From: Williamsia sp. DF01-3
Lineage (GTDB): Bacteria; Actinomycetota; Actinomycetes; Mycobacteriales; Mycobacteriaceae
Reading direction: 5' to 3'
DNA length: 64,000 nt
Assembly: GCF_023051145.1 (NCBI RefSeq)
Contig: NZ_JALKFS010000005.1
Span: 4,171,733-4,235,732 of the forward strand
In this document: positions 51,541-59,944 of the stretch, piece after piece
How the letters are laid out: each line of letters opens with the position of its first letter
How positions within the stretch are numbered: position 1 is the first letter of the stretch
The notes under the pieces: generated by a model
Told to the model about the DNA's origin: nothing
Seen by the model: the letters and a program-made list of their open reading frames with translations, nothing else
Databases searched by the model: none
Made by a program: the position numbers and the translations under genes

Positions 51541-51972
51541 ATCAGACCGTCAACCTTTCTCGCGGCGGTTCCCATGCAGCATGCGCATACCGGTTCCGTT
51601 GACCTCCAGGCGATCGCCTGGCCGTCGCGGGCCTTGCACGTCACATCGTGGGCCTACTACGAAGTGAGTTACGTGTCCCTGACCGACCGTTGCCGGTCAG
51701 GGCAGTTCAGTCCGACTGGCAAGCCAGTCGGGGGTGGTGCTCCCCCGAATGCACGGATGCACTCGGGAGTTTTCAAAGCCGGAAGCCAAGAAAAAGTGGT
51801 CACCTGGGTGTTTCTGACCGACCGAAGGCACGGGTCAGCCGAGGCAACCGTTCTAGTGTAGGGAACGGTGCTGCTCAGGCCAAATTGTCGACCTTCTCCT
51901 GCGCGGTCGGCACCCACACGATTCCAGTGTGAATCCGCCGGTGGCGGCTGCGACGCGCACGTACCTGGAACA
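51541..51972. other. 432-bp non-coding region upstream of rpsH, rich in hairpins
   Basis: No gene was found. It must contain the promoter for the rpsH-to-map half of the spc operon and, in the opposite direction, that of the TerD-AIM24 gene. Three perfect or near-perfect hairpins lie side by side at 51677-51769, described separately. A fourth, related stretch (CTGACCG at about 51813 with GGTCAG at about 51833) repeats the sequence of the first. Confidence 0.5.
51677..51773. repeat. Three tandem hairpins upstream of rpsH
   Basis: Stem 1 is CCCTGACCG (51677-51685) with CGGTCAGGG (51694-51702). Stem 2 is CCGACTGGC (51712-51720) with GCCAGTCGG (51723-51731), loop AA. Stem 3 is CTCCCCCGA (51740-51748) with TCGGGAG (51763-51769), followed by TTTT on the plus strand like a terminator. 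On the rpsH transcript they would be a structured leader 137-230 bases upstream of the start codon. Confidence 0.6.
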
Positions 51973-53378
51973 ATGGCACACACCATGAGAGAACTCGCTC
52001 CAGGAGAGAACACCGCGATCCCGTCGCCGCAGATCAGCGTGTCGGTGACCTGCGCATCTCCGGTGAACACGTCGGCGGTCATGCTGGGCCGCGACGGCCG
52101 GGTGCGTTCGGACGACGACCTGATCTTCTACAACCAGGCGTCGGGGCCCGGTGTCAGCTACCGCGACGCCGGCGCGTCCGACGTCATCAGCATCGACACC
52201 GGCCGGGTGCCCGCCGACATCGAGACGATCGCCATCACCGCCAGTCTCGACGGCAACGGTCCGACCACCTTCGCCACCGCGGGAACGCTGCGCGCCGAAT
52301 TGCGAGATGGCGCAGGTGTGCCGGCCGTGTCGTTCACCCCGGCACGTCTGACGACCGAGGCCGCGGTGGTTTGTATGGAGGTGTACCGGCGCGGCGATGC
52401 ATGGAAGGTCCGAGCCGTCGGCCAGGGGTACGACGACGGGCTCGCCGGACTCGCGCGAGCCTTCGGTATCCAGGTCGACGACGATCCGGTGACCACTCCC
52501 CCGCGCCCGACCCCATGCCCTGGCCCCCTGCCGGGCAGCCCACTCCGCCCGCGCAGCCCCCAGCTGCATCCTCGTACGCCCCGGCGCAGCCGGTGTCGCA
52601 GCCGACGAACTCGCCATCACCCCAGAACCAGGGAGTCCACGCCATGAACAGTGACCTTTTCGCGCCGGCACATGCCGAGGTGTCGGGCACCGGAATCCAG
52701 AAGCAGGGCAGCAAGATGTGCCGGGTCGGCATGAACGGCGAGGTGATGGCCCGATCCGGGTCGATGGTTGCCTACCAGGGCGACCTGAAGTTCGAGGCCC
52801 TCGGATCCGGGGGTATCGGCCGGGCCATCCGCAACACCCTCACCGGCGAGGGTGTCCCGCTGATGAAGGTCACCGGACGCGGCGATCTGTTCCTTGCCGA
52901 TGCCGCGAGCGACGTCCATCTGATCGACCTCGACGGGACCGACGGCCTGACCATCAACGGCGCCAACGTCCTCGCCTTCGACTCCACGCTGAGCTATGAC
53001 GTCAAACGAATGCAGGGCGCAGCCGCACAGAGCAATGCCGGTCTGTTCAACTGCGTCTTCACCGGCCGCGGCCGGATCGCCATCACCACCGACGGCAACC
53101 CGGTGGTGCTGACCGTCGATCAGCAGACCTATGCCGACCCGAATGCCGCGGTCGCGTGGTCGTCGAGCTTGCAGACCAGCGTCAAGCGCAACGATTCGTT
53201 CAATCTCGGAACCCTGATGGGTCGCAGTACCGGCGAGCGATTCACGCTCGCGTTCAGCGGCCACGGCTTTGTGGTCGTGCAGCCGTCCGAGATGCCGCCG
53301 GGTGGACTCATCGGCGGGACCGGCGGTGGGCAGCAATCGGGTGTCCAGGGCGGGCTCGGCGGACTACTCGGCCGCTGA
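51973..53378 (+). CDS. TerD-AIM24 fusion protein (single-base frameshift in a C run)
   Basis: The first frame (from ATG 51973, or 51985) encodes a TerD-like domain of about 170 residues (ISVSVTCASPVNTSAVMLGRDGRVRSDDDLIFYNQ, then SIDTGRVPADIETIAITASLDG). The second frame encodes a Pro/Gln-rich linker and an AIM24 (DUF124) beta-sandwich domain with Gly-rich end. The frame changes in a run of five C at 52498-52502; one more C joins the domains into 468 residues. TerD proteins are linked to tellurite and membrane stress; AIM24's role in bacteria is unknown. Alternatively an ATG at about 52644 could start a separate AIM24 gene, but the linker character argues for fusion. Confidence 0.78.
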
Positions 53379-53389
53379 CACCACCACCT

Positions 53390-54307
53390 TCATCCCGCAG
53401 CAAGGTCACCAAGGGCACATAACCCTTCGCCACCACCGACAGGGACGTTCCTGGTGCGAATGCGATGGCGGTCGGCCCGGGTGATGGACCGGATGTCGGC
53501 GAGGACCTCCTCCCAGCCGTACAGGACGTCGTCATAGGTGATCCGCATGGTCAGCCACCTGTCCAGCAGAGCCTTTCGGTCGCGACGACGATCGTTGCGG
53601 TAGTTCTCGAGGCTGGTGTGGTGCCTCTGGCTGTCGCACTCGATGAGCAGCCGGCCCACCCGCATGTCGACTCGGCCGATCCCGAGGATCACCGGTTGCA
53701 CGACCACGGTGAACCCCGCCGCACGGAGGCGCAGGCGCGTGATCGATTCGGTCCCCGACTGAGATTCTGGTTCGCACTTGTCCATCAGGTCCGAAACTCG
53801 TTGTGTCACAGGGCCCATCGCCGACTTGAGCCCGGCGATCGTCAAGCCGCCCGAGTTCAGCGCCGAGTCGCAGACGACGATCCAGTCCTCGGCACCCATA
53901 CACCGGGCGGCGCAGTCGAGCGCCACCGGAATCGAGTCGACCGCGGTGGTGACCGGCCTCGGCCGCCCGTGACCCTGACACGAACGTGTGCCGTGCGCTT
54001 TGTTGTGTTTACTGGCCCGCACGTGAACGCGGTCGTAACCCGGCGGCACCCACAGTCCGTGGTGGCGCAGGACCGACACACAGCTGAGCGCTCCGCCGCG
54101 GCGAACAGCCTCCACGACAACAGCATCGGCCGTCTCCGTTGCGTACCAGCCGGGGCGCAGCCTGATCAGCGAACCGTCGCGAACCTGTTTGCGCAGTTGC
54201 CACCCATCCAGCCCCCGCAACTGAAGCTCCGGACGACTGTAGACACCGATCTCCATGGCGATCTGACGCACCAACAATGTGGACGGCCCCAGTCGCACCA
54301 GGATCAT
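53390..54307 (-). CDS. DUF559/Vsr-like endonuclease-domain protein with AbiEi-like N-terminus
   Basis: A protein of about 305 residues. The N-terminal part (VYSRPELQLRGLDGWQLRKQVRDGSLIRLRPGWYA, and LSCVSVLRHHGLWVP) resembles the winged-helix region of AbiEi-type antitoxin-like proteins. The C-terminal part (GIGRVDMRVGRLLIECDSQRHHTSLENYRNDRRRDRKALLDRWLTMRITYDDVLYGWEEVL) fits the DUF559 restriction-endonuclease-like fold with Asp and Glu in D-x-x-E-C-D-like positions. Such genes are frequent in actinobacteria and of unknown role. The start is uncertain (ATG 54307, GTG 54298 or ATG 54256). It lies within the block that splits the spc operon. Confidence 0.72.
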   Translation of the reverse strand: MILVRLGPSTLLVRQIAMEIGVYSRPELQLRGLDGWQLRKQVRDGSLIRLRPGWYATETADAVVVEAVRRGGALSCVSVLRHHGLWVPPGYDRVHVRASKHNKAHGTRSCQGHGRPRPVTTAVDSIPVALDCAARCMGAEDWIVVCDSALNSGGLTIAGLKSAMGPVTQRVSDLMDKCEPESQSGTESITRLRLRAAGFTVVVQPVILGIGRVDMRVGRLLIECDSQRHHTSLENYRNDRRRDRKALLDRWLTMRITYDDVLYGWEEVLADIRSITRADRHRIRTRNVPVGGGEGLCALGDLAAG

Positions 54308-54421
54308 CCCCCTGACCTGCAGTGAAGGGCATATTTCCCTCAACAACGACGCAGCGGGCCGATCGTGGTGACTTGTCCGACCCCACTGCTCTAGTGGTCG
54401 CAACCGAACGAAGGAGCGAAC

Positions 54422-55030
54422 ATGTCCGACCACGCCGCAGCCGTCCGAGGACTTCCACGCTGGCACCGCGATCCGCGAGTGAACGCCACCATTTCGAAGA
54501 TCCGTGCCCACGGCTGGGCCGTCACAGCCGTGAGCGAAGAGTGCGAGTGCAACTCACCCGAGTGCGAACCACCCGACTGCTCGTTCGCCTACACAACCGG
54601 CCTCGGCCTGCATTCACTACCCGAACTCGTCGTGTACGGGCTCGACGCCAGGACAAGCGGTTCGGTGCTGAACGAACTCGGCAACTTGCTCCACCGCTAC
54701 GAGTGGACCGACATCGTCGACCAGAGTGTCGACGTGCCACTGCAATCGATCGATGTCCCTGTCCGCCTCATCGAGCTGATTGACAAGGACGATCTGATCA
54801 TCACAAACGAACTGTTCCCCGATTCGCCTGCGCTGCAGGTCGTTTGGCCGGACGAGTATGGGCAGCACCCGTGGGAGGAGGGTTACGCGCTGCGCCCCGA
54901 ACACCAGCTACTCAAGGGCGTCCTGCCGAGCGATGACAACCGGCCGCGGGGCCCGCGAGTCATCACCCCACACACAGGACCGAACCGAGCCCAGCGACGT
55001 CACAAGCAGCGACGCAAGAACAGACCCTGA
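54422..55030 (+). CDS. DUF4262 family protein
   Basis: A 202-residue protein. The family hallmarks FAYTTGLGLHSLPELVVYGL (about 57-76) and LQVVWPDEYGQHPWEEGY are present. A cysteine cluster EECECNSPECEPPDC (residues 39-53) precedes the core and could bind a metal; the tail is very basic (RAQRRHKQRRKNR). GAAGGAGC precedes ATG 54422. The function of DUF4262 is unknown. It converges on rpsN across a strong terminator. Confidence 0.78.
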   Translation: MSDHAAAVRGLPRWHRDPRVNATISKIRAHGWAVTAVSEECECNSPECEPPDCSFAYTTGLGLHSLPELVVYGLDARTSGSVLNELGNLLHRYEWTDIVDQSVDVPLQSIDVPVRLIELIDKDDLIITNELFPDSPALQVVWPDEYGQHPWEEGYALRPEHQLLKGVLPSDDNRPRGPRVITPHTGPNRAQRRHKQRRKNRP

Positions 55031-55050
55031 CCACGTGCTCCCCGCGGACG

Positions 55051-55085
55051 CGAAAGGCGCCCCACCCGAAGGTGGAGCGCCTTTC
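55051..55085. terminator. Terminator between DUF4262 gene and rpsN
   Basis: CGAAAGGCGC and CCACC on the left pair with GGTGG and GCGCCTTTCG on the right (55051-55085) with one mismatch and a CGAA tetraloop. It lies between converging genes and should end both the rplN-rplX-rplE-rpsN transcript and the DUF4262 transcript, so the spc operon is transcriptionally split here. Confidence 0.82.
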
Positions 55086-55120
55086 GTCAAAGCCTGACGG
55101 TGAGCCTGGTGGCTACCAGA

Positions 55121-55306
55121 TCACCAGCTGCTCTTCTGCACGCCGGGCAGCTCGCCTGCGTGTGCCATCTCGCGCAGGCAGATTCGGCACAGGCCGAACT
55201 TGCGGAACACCGAGTGCGGGCGACCGCAACGGTTGCAGCGGGTGTAGCCACGCACGGCGAACTTGGGCTTCTTGTTGGCCTTGTTGACCAGAGCCTTTTT
55301 TGCCAT
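55121..55306 (-). CDS. rpsN: 30S ribosomal protein S14, zinc-binding type
   Basis: A 61-residue type Z S14 ([61 protein letters not shown]). Zinc ligands are CNRC (24-27) and CRIC (40-43). It follows rplE by 1 base and ends the upstream half of the spc operon. Confidence 0.97.
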   Translation of the reverse strand: MAKKALVNKANKKPKFAVRGYTRCNRCGRPHSVFRKFGLCRICLREMAHAGELPGVQKSSW

Positions 55307-55307
55307 G

Positions 55308-55886
55308 TCAGTTGTCCTTCACGTTGGGGTCTTTGAACGGGAAGCCGAGCTGACGCAGCAGTGCCCGACCTTCGTCATCGTTGGTCGCGGTGGTGACGAC
55401 GGTGATGTCCATGCCACGCGGACGGTCGATGTTGTCGATGTTGATCTCGTGGAACATCGACTGCTCGTTGAGACCGAAGGTGTAGTTGCCGTTGCCGTCG
55501 AACTGGCGATCGCTCAGGCCACGGAAGTCACGGATACGCGGAAGTGCGATCGACACGAGGCGGTCGAGGAACTCCCACATGCGGTCGCCACGCAGGGTGA
55601 CGCGGGCGCCGATGGGCATGCCTTCACGCAGCTTGAACTGTGCGATCGACTTGCGGGCCCGGCGAACTTCTGGCTTCTGACCGGTGATCAGTTCCAGGTC
55701 CTTGATGGCACCGTTGATCAGCTTGGCGTCACGGGCGGCGTCGCCGACACCCATGTTGACCACGACCTTGACGACGCCGGGGATCTGCATGACGTTGTCG
55801 TAGGCGAACTCTTTGTTCAGCGCGTCTTTGATCTCTTCGCGGTAGCGAAGCTTCAGTCGCGGCTGGATCTTCTCAGTTGTGCTCAT
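55308..55886 (-). CDS. rplE: 50S ribosomal protein L5
   Basis: A 192-residue L5 ([44 protein letters not shown], and [27 protein letters not shown]), which anchors 5S rRNA and contacts P-site tRNA. Its start is 1 base after the rplX stop. Confidence 0.98.
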   Translation of the reverse strand: MSTTEKIQPRLKLRYREEIKDALNKEFAYDNVMQIPGVVKVVVNMGVGDAARDAKLINGAIKDLELITGQKPEVRRARKSIAQFKLREGMPIGARVTLRGDRMWEFLDRLVSIALPRIRDFRGLSDRQFDGNGNYTFGLNEQSMFHEINIDNIDRPRGMDITVVTTATNDDEGRALLRQLGFPFKDPNVKDN

Positions 55887-55887
55887 G

Positions 55888-56202
55888 TCAGATGTCCTTC
55901 CCGTTCTTGCGGGAAATGCGCACGCGCTTGCCGTTGTCGTCGGTGCGGTAGCCGATGCGCGTCGGGGTGCCGTCGGAATCGACGACCATCACGTTCGAGA
56001 CGTGGATGGGGGCTTCCTGGGTGACGATGCCGCCCGAGGATGCGCCACGCTGATTCTGCGAGGCCGAGGTGTGCTTCTTGATGCGGTTGACGCCCTCGAC
56101 GAGGATGCGGCTGCGCTGCGGGTAGGCCTCGATGACCTTGCCCTTGGCGCCCTTGTCCTTGCCGGACACGACGATCACGGTGTCGCCCTTGTGAACCTTC
56201 AT
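55888..56202 (-). CDS. rplX: 50S ribosomal protein L24
   Basis: A 104-residue L24 with the KOW motif at its N-terminus ([44 protein letters not shown]). An assembly initiator of the 50S subunit. Confidence 0.98.
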   Translation of the reverse strand: MKVHKGDTVIVVSGKDKGAKGKVIEAYPQRSRILVEGVNRIKKHTSASQNQRGASSGGIVTQEAPIHVSNVMVVDSDGTPTRIGYRTDDNGKRVRISRKNGKDI

Positions 56203-56203
56203 G

Positions 56204-56572
56204 TCAGAGCACCTCCGGAGCCAGCGAGACGATCTTCATGAACTTCTTCTCACGCAGCTCACGGCCGACCGGGCCGAAGATGCGGGTTCCGCGAGGATCG
56301 CTTTCGTTCTTGATGATGACGGCGGCATTCTCGTCGAAACGGATGTACGAACCATCCGGACGGCGGCGCTCCTTGGTGGTGCGCACGATGACCGCCTTGA
56401 CCACCTCTCCCCGCTTGACGTTTCCGCCGGGGATGGCGTCTTTGACAGTGGCGACGATGACGTCACCGATGCCGGCGTAGCGCCGTGACGAGCCTCCGAG
56501 CACGCGAATGCACAAGATTTCCTTGGCACCCGTGTTGTCGGCGACCCGCAGGCGTGACTCCTGCTGGATCAC
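56204..56572 (-). CDS. rplN: 50S ribosomal protein L14
   Basis: A 122-residue L14 ([46 protein letters not shown], ending [11 protein letters not shown]). The GTG at 56572 gives normal length; the longer upstream reading is not coding. First gene of the rplN-rplX-rplE-rpsN unit; the S10 operon does not lie next to it in this window. Confidence 0.98.
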   Translation of the reverse strand: MIQQESRLRVADNTGAKEILCIRVLGGSSRRYAGIGDVIVATVKDAIPGGNVKRGEVVKAVIVRTTKERRRPDGSYIRFDENAAVIIKNESDPRGTRIFGPVGRELREKKFMKIVSLAPEVL

Positions 56573-56744
56573 TTTGTAGTCTCCTTGACCTGGTTTACTT
56601 CTTGCACGCCGAATTTCCGACCCGACGCACGCGGTCTCGCCGCCAGGGCACAACTGTGCCCAGGCAACCGCTCAAGTGTAGAGAACCAGCAGGTGGAAAC
56701 CAAATTGCTGCGAGGGGCCCGGTACACAACACTGACGTCTTGTT

Positions 56745-57035
56745 TCACCAGTCGTCGAGGTGCGTGTACCCGTCTTGGATTGCCCGCGCGAGCAGCTGCG
56801 CTTTTGTACGGGCCGGTCGGCCGACAAGATCGTATTTGCCCCGGATCCGGGTGATGTGGGTGCTGACAGTGGCCGGCGTGATGAACAGCGATGCCGCCGC
56901 CTCGACTTTGGAGTCGGCGGCAAACCAGGCCAGGAGCACCTCTACCTCCCGTGGCGACAGGGTGGGTACAACCACCGAATCCGCCTGACCCCCCGCGTCG
57001 GGAGTGCGCCCCGGATGCACATCTTCGACTGTCAT
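56745..57035 (-). CDS. Stand-alone LuxR-type HTH protein
   Basis: A 96-residue protein consisting almost only of a GerE/LuxR DNA-binding domain: PTLSPREVEVLLAWFAADSKVEAAASLFITPATVSTHITRIRGKYDLVGRPARTKAQLLARAIQDGYT. No receiver or autoinducer domain is present. GGGAG lies 8 bases before ATG 57035. It is 172 bases upstream of rplN on the same strand, so it might be co-transcribed with, or act on, the ribosomal unit; that is inference. Confidence 0.82.
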   Translation of the reverse strand: MTVEDVHPGRTPDAGGQADSVVVPTLSPREVEVLLAWFAADSKVEAAASLFITPATVSTHITRIRGKYDLVGRPARTKAQLLARAIQDGYTHLDDW

Positions 57036-57366
57036 GGACTTCGCTCCCCATTCCGTGATGACCGTCGCAGCACACGCCGTGTCGACGACAACCCGCTGTG
57101 AGGGTGTGCACTGCGCCGACCGCGACCCCCTCCTTGGGTGGCGACCGGCACCGCAAATCTAGCGCTTGATGCCGTAAAAGGCTCAATCACAACATCTTTC
57201 GCAAAGGTCACTAGTCGTCCACACCGCCCGGATGGACCGTGGCGATGAAGAACCCGTACCGCCATCCGAGGCATCGAAACCCGTCGGGCGGGGCACCTGA
57301 CCTCGTCGGACGCGTCGCGCGCGCCTGGGTTAGTGTTGGCTTACTTAATCGGTTCTAGGAGTGCAT
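57036..57366. other. 331-bp divergent region between LuxR-type gene and MTB12-like gene
   Basis: It should hold both promoters. TAGGAG (57355-57360) is the ribosome binding site of the lipoprotein gene, and an AT-rich TTACTTAAT stretch (about 57339-57347) precedes it. No gene or strong hairpin was found. Confidence 0.35.
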
Positions 57367-57885
57367 ATGAACTTTCGCAAGAGTGTGGCCGGCATCGCCC
57401 TGGTCGGCCTGACCGTCTTCGGAGTCGCCGCGTGCAGCAACGACAGCGAGTCCGAATCCGCATCCTCGACCACGGCCTCGGCGACATCCCAGAGCGCTGC
57501 GGACACCTCCGGCACGGCCACCGAGTCGGGGTCGACCCTCGAGAGCTCCACCGCACAGGAGATCTTGCGCACGGTCCTCACGCCCGAGACCGCGCCTGCC
57601 GACTCGGCGAAGCTGGTCGACTCGACGGATCCGTCCATCGGCGCACAGCTGACCGGATTGTCGCGCGGCTTCACCGCCGCCGGTTACACACCGGACAAGT
57701 TCACCGTCACCACGGTGACGGTGAACGGAGAGAACAAGGCCACCGCGAACGTCGAGGTGGCGAGCCCGCACACCCCGCAGCCGGTGGCCATGCCCATCGA
57801 CTACGTCTACATCGACGGCACCTGGAAGCTTGCGGGATCGTCCATCACCGACCTCGCCTCCATGGGGTCCACGCACGGCGGCTGA
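57367..57885 (+). CDS. MTB12/CFP2-like lipoprotein
   Basis: A 172-residue lipoprotein. The signal peptide MNFRKSVAGIALVGLTVFGVAAC ends in a GVAAC lipobox (Cys 23), followed by a Ser/Thr/Ala-rich linker and a C-terminal domain of about 105 residues (QEILRTVLTPETAPADSAKLVD, then KATANVEVASP and VYIDGTWKLAGSSITDL). This domain follows the plan of the low-molecular-weight antigen MTB12 (CFP-2) family. Unlike MTB12 it is lipid-anchored. Function unknown. ATG 57367 has AGGAG 5 bases upstream. Confidence 0.78.
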   Translation: MNFRKSVAGIALVGLTVFGVAACSNDSESESASSTTASATSQSAADTSGTATESGSTLESSTAQEILRTVLTPETAPADSAKLVDSTDPSIGAQLTGLSRGFTAAGYTPDKFTVTTVTVNGENKATANVEVASPHTPQPVAMPIDYVYIDGTWKLAGSSITDLASMGSTHGG

Positions 57886-58071
57886 CGCCCCCACAACCTG
57901 ATCGGAACCGATGCGCGGTGCCGGGTCACTTCGGTGGCCGGGCACCGCGCTTCGTCGTCCCAGGCGACCGCCGTGACCGCCGAATGCGCCACAGATCTCG
58001 CCGGCTCCCGGTGGGCGACGCATAAGCTGGCACGAGCAGGCGATGGACAGCCGAACGAGCGGAGCGCACCG

Positions 58072-58587
58072 ATGACACAAGGCCAGGAATCCGATCGTCA
58101 ACGGCCTGATCTCGCCAAGCCCACGCCCGCCGGTCAAACGCACAGCACGGAGCCCATCGCCACCGACTCATGGCCGTCCGGCCACTGGCCGCCGTACGAC
58201 CCAGAAAAATCGGGTGGATTCCGAGATCCCCTCGCGAGTCTCGACCCCGCGTATCCCCCGTACCCCGGCGCCTACCCGGCGCTGACGTACCCAGGCGGTC
58301 CCTACGCGTACCCGGTCAACCCGTATGCGACCGCCCGCCCCCGGACGAACTCGATGGCCAACGCGGCCATGATCTGCGCCCTCATCTCTGTACCCGCCAC
58401 GTTCATCTGCCTGGGAGCGTTGCTCGCGCCCGCAGCAGTGATCATGGGCTTCGTCGGGTTGGGTCAGATGAGGAAGACCGGGGAGACGGGCGAGACCCAG
58501 GCATGGACAGGCATTGCCATCGGCGGCCTCATGACGTCATTTGTCCTCATGCTCTTCATGGCACTCGCGCTGGCGATCGGTTCCTGA
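58072..58587 (+). CDS. DUF4190 domain membrane protein
   Basis: A 171-residue protein with a Pro/Tyr-rich N-terminus of about 95 residues and two membrane helices (AAMICALISVPATFICLGALLAPAAVIMGFVGL and GIAIGGLMTSFVLMLFMALALAI) separated by a short charged loop, QMRKTGETGETQAW. This is the DUF4190 pattern; function unknown. The stop is 1 base before the VOC gene start, indicating an operon. Confidence 0.8.
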   Translation: MTQGQESDRQRPDLAKPTPAGQTHSTEPIATDSWPSGHWPPYDPEKSGGFRDPLASLDPAYPPYPGAYPALTYPGGPYAYPVNPYATARPRTNSMANAAMICALISVPATFICLGALLAPAAVIMGFVGLGQMRKTGETGETQAWTGIAIGGLMTSFVLMLFMALALAIGS

Positions 58588-58588
58588 G

Positions 58589-59107
58589 GTGAGCGTTGCC
58601 GACGGGCCGATCTTTCAGGTCGCGTGGGTGGTGGCCGACATCGACGCCGCCGAAAAGGAGTTCACCGACCGCTACGGTGTCCGATCGTGGTTGCGCATCC
58701 CGGACGTGGCATTCGGCCCCGGCTCGTGCTCCTACCGCGGCGCACCCGCCGACTACTCGATCCACGTGTCGCTGGGATACGCCGGCGGCCAGCAGCTCGA
58801 ATTGATCCAACCCGTCTCAGGAGTGAACCTCTACACCGAATTCCTCGATGCGCACGGGCCCGGCCTTCACCACATTGCCTGGCTCCCAGACGATTTCGAC
58901 GCGGCTATCGCCGACCTCAAGGCTGCGGGAACACAGATCCTCCAGGACGGCGTGTTCGAAGGCGTCGGTATGGAGTTCGCCTATATCGGAGGCGGTCCGA
59001 TCGGGTCCTACGTCGAACTGATGAAACTGTCCGACGACATGCGTGCGATGTTCGACGGGCTGATCCCCGACGGCCACACCAATCCGTGGCAACGGACCGG
59101 CGACTGA
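58589..59107 (+). CDS. VOC (glyoxalase-fold) family protein
   Basis: A 172-residue two-module VOC protein (FQVAWVVADIDAAEKEFTDRYGVRSW, QQLELIQPVSG, GLHHIAWLPDDFDAAIADL, and GSYVELMKLS). Metal-binding candidates are the Glu in QLELIQ, the His in GLHHIAW and the Glu in YVELMK. It is related to methylmalonyl-CoA epimerase and glyoxalase families; the substrate is not readable. The GTG at 58589 is used. Confidence 0.85.
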   Translation: MSVADGPIFQVAWVVADIDAAEKEFTDRYGVRSWLRIPDVAFGPGSCSYRGAPADYSIHVSLGYAGGQQLELIQPVSGVNLYTEFLDAHGPGLHHIAWLPDDFDAAIADLKAAGTQILQDGVFEGVGMEFAYIGGGPIGSYVELMKLSDDMRAMFDGLIPDGHTNPWQRTGD

Positions 59108-59108
59108 G

Positions 59109-59855
59109 TCAGTCCGCGGACCGACCGTTGTCGGCCGCGTAGACCGCACCGTGCACGGCTGCGGCGTCGTCGCTGGCGAGGAACGCGATCAATTTCGCCA
59201 CGTCCGCGGTGTCGGCGAATCCTCGCGGTGACGCCGCTCGCATCACCAGGTCGAAGTCGGCGTTCGAGGGCGGCGCGAAGTCTGTCACCTGAGGGGTCAA
59301 CATCCCTCCCGGGCACACCGCATTGACCCGCAGTCCCGTGTGGGCGTACTCCACGGCGAGCGCTCGGGTGAGGCCGACGAGACCGTGTTTGGCAGCGCAG
59401 TAGCCGGCTGAGTACGCCTGACCCTGGACCCCCGCCACCGACGAGACGTTGACGATGCTCCCCCGGTTCTCGATCAGCTGAGGCAATGCCGCCTGGATCA
59501 GATGAAAAGGACCACTCAGATTGACAGCGAGATCGCGCTGCCAATCGTCGTCGGTCACCTCCGTGGTGTGACGCATGGTGTGTGCGCCCGCGACGTTCAC
59601 GAGTGCGTCGATCCTGCCGAACCGATCCACACACGCTGCGATCGCACGCCGACACTGCTGCGCATCGACGAGGTCGCCGATCTGAAACCGGCCGTCCGGC
59701 ACGCCCTCGAACGCTGCCGCCAGGCGGTCGGCATCACGCGCGAAGCCGAACACTTCTGCGCCGCGCGCAGAAAACAGTTCGACCACAGCGGATCCCAGAC
59801 CGGACGAGGCACCAGTGACAAAGACCACTTTTTTGTGCAGTGGGTCGACAATCAT
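59109..59855 (-). CDS. Short-chain dehydrogenase/reductase
   Basis: A 248-residue classical SDR. The cofactor motif is VTGASSGLGSAVVEL, the structural NVAGAHT, the catalytic Ser in VSSVAGVQGQAYSAGYCAAKHG with YxxxK (Y-C-A-A-K). GFARDAD after strand 2 suggests NADP or NAD without certainty. It is divergent from a TetR gene, and its ATG lies inside the left arm of the shared palindrome with a TATATT just 6 bases upstream, so the mRNA may be leaderless. Substrate unknown. Confidence 0.88.
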   Translation of the reverse strand: MIVDPLHKKVVFVTGASSGLGSAVVELFSARGAEVFGFARDADRLAAAFEGVPDGRFQIGDLVDAQQCRRAIAACVDRFGRIDALVNVAGAHTMRHTTEVTDDDWQRDLAVNLSGPFHLIQAALPQLIENRGSIVNVSSVAGVQGQAYSAGYCAAKHGLVGLTRALAVEYAHTGLRVNAVCPGGMLTPQVTDFAPPSNADFDLVMRAASPRGFADTADVAKLIAFLASDDAAAVHGAVYAADNGRSAD

Positions 59856-59888
59856 CGTTCAATATAAGCACGCCCGCTTAACGATGAT
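59851..59888. promoter_or_regulatory. Nested palindrome between SDR and TetR genes (candidate TetR operator)
   Basis: ATCATCGTT (59851-59859) and AACGATGAT (59880-59888) are exact inverted repeats, enclosing a second pair TAAGC (59865-59869) and GCTTA (59876-59880). The left arm contains the SDR start codon. A -10-like TATATT on the minus strand (59866-59861) lies within it. A bound TetR dimer would cover promoter and start codon of the SDR gene. Confidence 0.6.
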
Positions 59889-59944
59889 GTGGCTTACGAA
59901 CCACAATCGGGCCGACTCGGCCGGATGTGACAGGAGGGGCCACA

